Positions 59,033 to 64,000 of a DNA stretch of 64,000 nucleotides are shown one piece after another. The notes below the pieces were generated by a model. It did not search any database, was not told the DNA's origin, and saw only the letters and a program-made list of their open reading frames with translations. Both the position numbers and the translations under genes were made by a program. Origin of the DNA: Duganella guangzhouensis (GTDB lineage: Bacteria; Pseudomonadota; Gammaproteobacteria; Burkholderiales; Burkholderiaceae_D); the NCBI RefSeq assembly GCF_009674535.1, contig NZ_WKJK01000006.1:124001-188000 (forward strand), in the 5' to 3' direction. The stretch's first letter is position 1. Each line of letters starts with the position of its first letter.

Positions 59033-59047
59033 GTAGCGTGCTACGAT
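59033..59047 (+). promoter_or_regulatory. Dyad and -10-like element before the XRE gene
   Basis: GTAGC-gt-GCTAC overlaps a TACGAT hexamer (59042-59047), 28 bases before the regulator start. It could be the regulator's own operator over its promoter; the -35 is poor. Confidence 0.35.
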
Positions 59048-59075
59048 ACCTTTTGTTTTTTTACTAAGGCAAGAT

Positions 59076-59822
59076 ATGAGTTCACCGGAATTGCTGCTGC
59101 AAGTGCTGCGGACCCAGATGCGGGCGGCGGGCGTCACCTACAAAGTGCTGGCCGAGCGCATCTCGATGAGCGAGTCCAGCGTCAAGCGCATGTTTGGCCA
59201 GCAAGACATGTCGCTGTCGCGGCTGGCGCAGATCTGCAAGGCCGCCGGTGTGCCGCTGGAAGATGTCTTGCGTGGCGCCGCCGACGCCACGCCGCAAGCC
59301 GATTGCCTGACCCTGCCGCAGGAAAAATCGCTGCTGTCCAATCCCAACCTGCTGCTGATGGCGATCTGCTGCCTGGGTCACTGGACGCTGGAACAGGTGC
59401 TGGAAACCTACGACCTGACCGAACCGGAGTGCATCGTCCTGCTGGCCGAGCTGGATCGGCTGGGCTTGATCGAACTGAAGCCGCTGAACCGCTACCGGCT
59501 GCGCGTCTCCAACGCCTTCCGCTGGTTGCCGGATGGCCCGGTGCAGCAATTCTTCCGCGAACACGTGGTGGACGATTATTTTGGCGGCAGCTTCAACGCC
59601 GCCGGCGAGACCTTGCTGTGCCTGCCGGCGCGGCTGTCGCAGCCGAGCGCGCAGGAGCTGGTATCGCGCATCCAGCAGCTGGCCGGCGAGCTGGCGCGGC
59701 TGCACCAGAGCGACCGCCGGCTGCTGCCGCACGAGCGCGACGGCTTCACCTTGCTGGTTGGATTCCGCTCGTGGGAATTTGCCGCCTTTACCGCCTTGCG
59801 GCGCGCCGCTCCATTAAAATAG
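59076..59822 (+). CDS. XRE-family transcriptional regulator
   Basis: 248 residues. The N-terminal helix-turn-helix (about 18-62) reads VTYKVLAERISMSESSVKRM. The rest is a 180-residue helical domain with a winged-helix-like segment (LTEPECIVLLAELDRLGLIE) and no sign of a ligand-binding fold I can name. AAGG lies six bases before the ATG. It is divergent from the beta-barrel pair and may control it. It leads a row of three plus-strand genes. Confidence 0.85.
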   Translation: MSSPELLLQVLRTQMRAAGVTYKVLAERISMSESSVKRMFGQQDMSLSRLAQICKAAGVPLEDVLRGAADATPQADCLTLPQEKSLLSNPNLLLMAICCLGHWTLEQVLETYDLTEPECIVLLAELDRLGLIELKPLNRYRLRVSNAFRWLPDGPVQQFFREHVVDDYFGGSFNAAGETLLCLPARLSQPSAQELVSRIQQLAGELARLHQSDRRLLPHERDGFTLLVGFRSWEFAAFTALRRAAPLK

Positions 59823-59827
59823 CGCGC

Positions 59828-60058
59828 ATGAAAATCGACACCATCATCAGCCTGGCCGGCACCGTCACGGCGGCCGGCATCTTCACCGTGCAGAAGCAGT
59901 GGCTGCTGGCCACCGTGTTCATCCTGCTGACCGGCTACACCATCCTGGAACGGGTGGTGCATATCGACGAAATCCCCAACTTCATCACCAACGCCTTCCC
60001 GGTGCTGGCGTTGGTGATCGCGGTGTACGAAATCATCCGCCGCATCGCCACCAAATAA
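59828..60058 (+). CDS. Small two-helix membrane protein
   Basis: 76 residues, starting five bases after the XRE gene, so surely co-transcribed. There are two or three hydrophobic segments (about 5-20, 25-40, 55-70) with a short charged middle (ERVVHIDEIPN). Function unknown. The next gene starts two bases after its stop. Confidence 0.65.
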   Translation: MKIDTIISLAGTVTAAGIFTVQKQWLLATVFILLTGYTILERVVHIDEIPNFITNAFPVLALVIAVYEIIRRIATK

Positions 60059-60060
60059 CG

Positions 60061-60897
60061 ATGAAACGGCGCGCCTGCGGTTGTTCCCTGCTGTTGCTGA
60101 CAATGCTGGCGCACGCCGAACCGGCATGGCAGCACATCACCTGGCAAAGCTTCCGCATCGGCGACCAAGACTTTCCGCGCGCCGCCGCGCTGATTCCGGC
60201 CCGGATCGACGGCGCCCCCTGCCTGGTACAGCTGGACACCGGCGCCAACGCCGCCTTCGTCCCGACCGGGCACCACCCGCGCACGCGCCAGATCAGCATC
60301 GAAATCGGCGGCCACACCATCACCTCCACCGCGCCGCAGATCATCGAATGTGGCCGCGCCGGCACCGTTGGAAACGCGTTTTTTGAACACGGCAGCATCG
60401 TGCTGGACCTGAAGCAGGATCGCTTCGCCTACACCGACGACGCGCTGCTGCGCGAAGACAGCGACGCCACCGATTTCACCTACGTGCACCAGGCAGGCTG
60501 GGACGGCGGCCATATCGTCATACCGATCCTGCTGTCCGATGGCCCGCAAGCGGCGATGTTCGACACCGGCGCGGCGCTGTTCACATTCGTCCCCTTTCAG
60601 CGTTCGCTGTACGAAGCGCTGCGCACCGACAGCGGCACCGCGTTCAGCGCCCCCAGCTTTGGCCAACAGACCGGCTGTGAAATCAGCCGTTTCACCGCCA
60701 CGCTGCGCGTCGGCGGCACCACGTTCCGCGATGGGGTACTCGGCCATTGCATGCGCGCCGTGGACATCGGCACGCCGCTGGCCGGCGTCATCGGCCTTGG
60801 CGGCCTAGGCCAGCACACCATCACCATCGACTACCCTTCGCGCAAATGGAAAGCCAACTCCGGGGAGTTTTACCAGATCGGGCCGAGGAAGAGGTAG
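60061..60897 (+). CDS. Secreted two-lobed aspartic-peptidase-like protein
   Basis: 278 residues with a signal peptide (MKRRACGCSLLLLTMLAHA). Two catalytic-type motifs occur in one chain: DTGAN (D59) and DTGAA (D168). Each is followed by the hydrophobic-Gly segment seen in retropepsin or pepsin lobes (GTVGNAFFEHGSIVLDL in lobe 1, LAGVIGLGGLGQHTITID in lobe 2). A bilobed single-chain aspartic peptidase of this size is uncommon in bacteria. Probably periplasmic or secreted. Its 3' end overlaps the patatin gene by 28 bases, tail to tail. Confidence 0.75.
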   Translation: MKRRACGCSLLLLTMLAHAEPAWQHITWQSFRIGDQDFPRAAALIPARIDGAPCLVQLDTGANAAFVPTGHHPRTRQISIEIGGHTITSTAPQIIECGRAGTVGNAFFEHGSIVLDLKQDRFAYTDDALLREDSDATDFTYVHQAGWDGGHIVIPILLSDGPQAAMFDTGAALFTFVPFQRSLYEALRTDSGTAFSAPSFGQQTGCEISRFTATLRVGGTTFRDGVLGHCMRAVDIGTPLAGVIGLGGLGQHTITIDYPSRKWKANSGEFYQIGPRKR

Positions 60898-63110
60898 GCG
60901 CTGCTGTTGCCGGCTTTGGTGGTGCCGGCGCCGAAGTATAAGGGGCCGAAGCGGGTGTCGACCGCGACGAAGCCGCTGGCGGCATTTTTCAGCTTACCCC
61001 AGCGCAGCGGGTCGCTCGGGCTGTAGGCGCCGCCGGCTTCCAGCGAAAAGCCCAGGCGGACGTCGCCACCCAAGGCGGCTGGCATGGCGCCGATGCTGCG
61101 CGCCATCACCACCCGCCCCAGCACTGTGCGGCTGCCTACAATCGAGTCCGGCGTGGTGCCGGATAGCCGCAGGAAGCCGCCCAGGTTGTTGTCGGTGGCG
61201 CCGCCTTCGCTGCGCGCCCATTCGGCATACACGTGTCCGGCCCAGCGCCCGGTATGGAAGGCTTCCATGCCTTTGATCTGCTGCTTGGCCGGCACCGGCG
61301 CGGTTTCACCGGGCTTGTGCAGCGCGCGCTGCCACTCCAGGCTGAACAGGGTGCCACGGGTCGGGAAGGCGATGGTATCCAGCGTGTCGATATTGAAGCT
61401 CAGCGTCTGCAAGGTCTGCGACGTGTAGCTCTTGGTCAGGTCTTCCGGTATCGATGGGTGCGAGTTGGCGTTCTGCCGCTCGACCGAGTAGCGCAGGTCG
61501 CCCCAGCGCCCGAACTGCCGCCCCACCGCCATGGTGGCGGCGCTGTAGTTGTAGGCGTAACGCGATTGGCGGAAGCCGCTGGAGCTGAAGATGTCGTTGG
61601 CGCCCGAGCCGTATTCCAGCGACGGCGCCACATACCACTGCGAACCGGCGCCCAGCGGCTGCCACCACTGTGTGCCCAGCAAACGCTCGGTGCCGACGTA
61701 GCCGATGGTGCGCAGTTCGGCGCCCCAGTCGTTGAGCGAGGACAGCACGTGCATCACCTTCAGTTCGAAGGCGTTGTTGTCGCTGAAATCGCTGCTCAGT
61801 TCCAGCCCGACGCGCAGGCGGCTGTGCGCCCAATCGGCCTCGGTCGGTTTGATCAGCACACTGCGGCCGTTCTGGTCGTCGCGCACTTCGGTTTCCACCC
61901 GCGCCAGGTCGCCGCGACCGAACAGCAGGTTGCCGGCCCGGTTGGCTTCTTCGCTGGTGACCATCTGGCCGACTTTGAGCCCGGTCTGGACTTCCAGTTC
62001 TTTCGGATTGATGCGCCCGCTCGGCGCCACTTCCAGCTTGGCCAGTTGCACCGACTGGTCGATCGACACCGGCGCCGACAGGCGTTTGGTTTCATACGCC
62101 GCGTACTGCGCTTCCGGCAAGGCCAGCTTGACCAGTTTGTCGCTCATGGCGCGCACCGCCGCCTCGCCCTCTTTCATCGCGCGGTCGTAGCGGCCGAAGT
62201 CGAGGAAGCCGATGCCGCCCAGATTCGGCTGCAGCAGCACGTCGTTGGGACGCAGCTCGCGCAGCGAGCGCTGGACGTTTTGTTCGGTCAGAATTTGCAG
62301 CATCTGCTGCGCCACGCTGACCGCGCTGACCAGTTCCTTCTCCGGCGCCAGCGGCGTGCCGACGTTGACGGCGATGATGATGTCCGCCCCCATCTCACGC
62401 GCCACGTCGACCGGCAGATTGCGCACCAGGCCACCATCGACCAGCAACCGTTCGTTGACGCGCACCGGCGCGAACACGCCCGGCACCGCCAGCGAGGCAC
62501 GCATCGCCAGGAACAGCGGGGCGTCGCTCAGTTCCACCAGTTCGCCGGTCACCAGGTCCGAGGCCACGGAGCGGAACGGCAGCTGCAGCAAATTGGCCGG
62601 CTTGTCGCGCGCGCCGGCCGGCAGCACGCTGGTCAGCGCCAGTTCCAGCGCCTCGTTGCCGGCGGCGGCCGGCGGCAGCGACACGCCGTCCGAGTGCACG
62701 CCGAATTCAATCCGCGACGGCAGCAGCAGGTCTTCTTCACGGCGACGATAGAACAGTTCATCGCGCGGCGGCCGGTCGGCCACCACCGCGTTCCAGTCGG
62801 TGCGGCGCACCAGCTGCTCCAGCTGATCGACCGAGGTGCCGGCCGCATAAGCGCCGCCCACCACGCTGCCCATGCTGGTGCCGACCACGAAGTCGACCGG
62901 CACCCGCAATTCCTGCAGCGCGCGCAGCACGCCGATGTGGGCGAAGCCACGCGCGCCGCCGCCCGACAGCACCAGCGCGATCTTCGGTCGCGGCTTGATG
63001 CTGGCATCCGGCGCCACCGAGGTGGCATTGGCCTGCGGCGGCGCGGCCCAGGCGATGGACAAGAAAAAGCCGCAGCATATAGCTGCGGCCAGGGAGCGGA
63101 TATAAGCCAT
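60870..63110 (-). CDS. Patatin-like phospholipase, type Vd autotransporter (PlpD-like)
   Basis: 746 residues. In order: signal peptide; patatin domain (about 42-240) with oxyanion loop GGGARG (50-55), nucleophile S79 in GTSMG and catalytic D225 in DGG; a POTRA-like linker (about 345-425); and a C-terminal 16-strand-type beta-barrel ending SSAYLFLGPIW. In PlpD the barrel places the lipase outside the cell. A lysine-rich secretion gene set lies upstream: gspC ends ten bases before it on the same strand. Confidence 0.9.
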   Translation of the reverse strand: MAYIRSLAAAICCGFFLSIAWAAPPQANATSVAPDASIKPRPKIALVLSGGGARGFAHIGVLRALQELRVPVDFVVGTSMGSVVGGAYAAGTSVDQLEQLVRRTDWNAVVADRPPRDELFYRRREEDLLLPSRIEFGVHSDGVSLPPAAAGNEALELALTSVLPAGARDKPANLLQLPFRSVASDLVTGELVELSDAPLFLAMRASLAVPGVFAPVRVNERLLVDGGLVRNLPVDVAREMGADIIIAVNVGTPLAPEKELVSAVSVAQQMLQILTEQNVQRSLRELRPNDVLLQPNLGGIGFLDFGRYDRAMKEGEAAVRAMSDKLVKLALPEAQYAAYETKRLSAPVSIDQSVQLAKLEVAPSGRINPKELEVQTGLKVGQMVTSEEANRAGNLLFGRGDLARVETEVRDDQNGRSVLIKPTEADWAHSRLRVGLELSSDFSDNNAFELKVMHVLSSLNDWGAELRTIGYVGTERLLGTQWWQPLGAGSQWYVAPSLEYGSGANDIFSSSGFRQSRYAYNYSAATMAVGRQFGRWGDLRYSVERQNANSHPSIPEDLTKSYTSQTLQTLSFNIDTLDTIAFPTRGTLFSLEWQRALHKPGETAPVPAKQQIKGMEAFHTGRWAGHVYAEWARSEGGATDNNLGGFLRLSGTTPDSIVGSRTVLGRVVMARSIGAMPAALGGDVRLGFSLEAGGAYSPSDPLRWGKLKNAASGFVAVDTRFGPLYFGAGTTKAGNSSAYLFLGPIW

Positions 63111-63119
63111 GGCCTAACC

Positions 63120-63734
63120 CTACTGGTTGTTGGTGGGGATGGGTGGAATGCCCATCGGGGCGATCGGACGTTGTCCCGAAGTCTGCGCGTTCGGCTGCTG
63201 CGACGGCGGCTGCAGTCCCTGCACCGGCGCCGGCATTTGCGTCACCGGCGGCTGTTGCGGCGCAGGTGGTTGCGGCTGCACCTGCGGTGCGCTCGGCGCC
63301 ACCGGTGCCTGCACGCCACCCGCTGGTCCGCTCGACACGCCGGCATCGCTCGGCAGATCGACCCGCTTGATCACGCCGCCCTCGGACAGCAGCACATGGC
63401 GCGGATGCACTTCCTTGACGATCACGCCCGGCGCGATCTCCTTGCCGACCGCCAGCGCCACCGCCGGCTTGTTGTCGACCGCGATGATGGCGGCGCTGTC
63501 CTCACCCTGCGCCGCCACCACGCCTTTCAGCTGGTAGTTGCTGACCGCGGCCACCGTCACCTGGCCGCCGAACAGCCCCTTGGCGGCATCCAGGTTGACG
63601 CCCATCGGCGGCGGTGGCGGCGGTGCGGCGATCGCGCGCTGCTGCGGCTTGAACAACTGCAGTCCCCAGTAAGCCAGCGATGCGGACAGCAGCACCACGG
63701 CGAGAACAGTAACGATTAAGGGCAAACGCTTCAT
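63120..63734 (-). CDS. gspC: Type II secretion inner-membrane protein GspC-like
   Basis: 204 residues. One N-terminal membrane helix (about 5-28), a proline-rich linker, then the HR domain (QVTVAAVSNYQLKGVVAAQGEDSAAIIAV region, about 58-125) that binds the secretin GspD. The C-terminal 75 residues are Pro/Gln-rich in place of the PDZ domain found in some GspC proteins. It is 13 bases behind gspF on the same strand. Its identity is good; the low-complexity tail is odd. Confidence 0.82.
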   Translation of the reverse strand: MKRLPLIVTVLAVVLLSASLAYWGLQLFKPQQRAIAAPPPPPPMGVNLDAAKGLFGGQVTVAAVSNYQLKGVVAAQGEDSAAIIAVDNKPAVALAVGKEIAPGVIVKEVHPRHVLLSEGGVIKRVDLPSDAGVSSGPAGGVQAPVAPSAPQVQPQPPAPQQPPVTQMPAPVQGLQPPSQQPNAQTSGQRPIAPMGIPPIPTNNQ

Positions 63735-63747
63735 GGTGTCCTTGTTA

Positions 63748-64000
63748 TCAGCGTACCAGCTGATTGATTTCGATAATAGGCATCAGCACCGCCAACACGA
63801 TCAGCAGCACCACCACGCCCATGGCCAGGATCAGCGCCGGCTCCAGCAGGCCGGCGATGGTCAGCGTGCGCCGTTCCAGATCCGCTTCCTGCGCGGTGGC
63901 GGCGCGGTCCAGCATGGCCGGCAGTTCGCCGGTGATTTCACCGGCGCGTATCATGTGGATCAGCATCGGCGGGAAGTGCTTCTGCGCCGACAGCGCGCGC
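63748..64000 (-). CDS. gspF: Type II secretion inner-membrane protein GspF (partial, C-terminal)
   Basis: Only the last 83 codons lie in the window; the gene enters from the right edge. HFPPMLIHMIRAGEITGEL is the conserved second GspF/PilC domain signature, and the final membrane helix precedes the end IIEINQLVR. It is the polytopic core of the pseudopilus assembly platform. It is followed by gspC and the patatin gene. Confidence 0.9.
   Translation of the reverse strand, partial: RALSAQKHFPPMLIHMIRAGEITGELPAMLDRAATAQEADLERRTLTIAGLLEPALILAMGVVVLLIVLAVLMPIIEINQLVR

Overview
The window is high-GC bacterial chromosome from a betaproteobacterium. The order tRNA-Tyr/Gly/Thr-tuf-tRNA-Trp-secE-nusG-rplKAJL-rpoBC, an SAH riboswitch upstream of ahcY, a DksA that has lost most of its zinc cysteines, and the general protein style fit Oxalobacteraceae (Massilia, Duganella, Janthinobacterium or a relative). 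The family assignment is an inference from protein style, not from a database search. Almost all of the window is ordinary chromosomal backbone. I see no CRISPR array, insertion sequence, prophage or rRNA operon.

Layout. 1-11.5 kb (minus strand) is the transcription/translation block. It starts at a strong promoter beside tRNA-Tyr and runs through tRNA-Gly, tRNA-Thr and tuf. A second promoter in front of tRNA-Trp serves secE, nusG, the L11-L1 and L10-L7/L12 genes, rpoB and rpoC, which is cut by the window edge. The rplL-rpoB gap holds two large RNA structures and the rplA-rplJ gap holds an L10-type leader. 11.7-16.6 kb is a tail-to-tail pair of cyclic-di-GMP genes (MASE1-CHASE-PAS-GGDEF-EAL against REC-DUF3369-HD-GYP). 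16.6-21.1 kb has a membrane J-domain protein, a MidA-like methyltransferase, a pteridine-reductase-like SDR, folB and ttcA. 21.1-22.0 kb is a small lower-GC patch with a ParD-like antitoxin, a toxin stub and an orphan ORF.

22-28.4 kb has an M14 carboxypeptidase, an S41 lipoprotein protease and a LysR/MFS divergent pair. 28.4-33.9 kb is an aromatic amino acid catabolic unit: a fused indolepyruvate:ferredoxin oxidoreductase, hpd and a divergent Lrp-type regulator. 33.9-39.9 kb has a trypsin-like protease, a GNAT, cca, a GST and a soluble lytic transglycosylase. 39.9-45.0 kb is a one-carbon/methyl cycle cluster (5-formyl-THF cyclo-ligase, metF, ahcY under an SAH riboswitch, metK). It is interrupted by an opposite-strand two-TM protein that resembles SLATT effectors and is translationally coupled to a proline-rich 25-residue ORF; this is the best candidate here for something undescribed.

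45.2-49.3 kb has two LpxL-type acyltransferases, dapF and a Sel1-repeat protein. 49.6-57.7 kb has a porin, a DUF484 gene with xerC, a COG0523 GTPase with dksA, a duplicated STAS-like protein and hslVU. 57.7-60.9 kb has a pair of related beta-barrel proteins, an XRE regulator, a small membrane protein and a secreted two-lobed aspartic-peptidase-like protein. 60.9-64 kb has a type Vd patatin autotransporter downstream of gspF-gspC of a type II secretion system.
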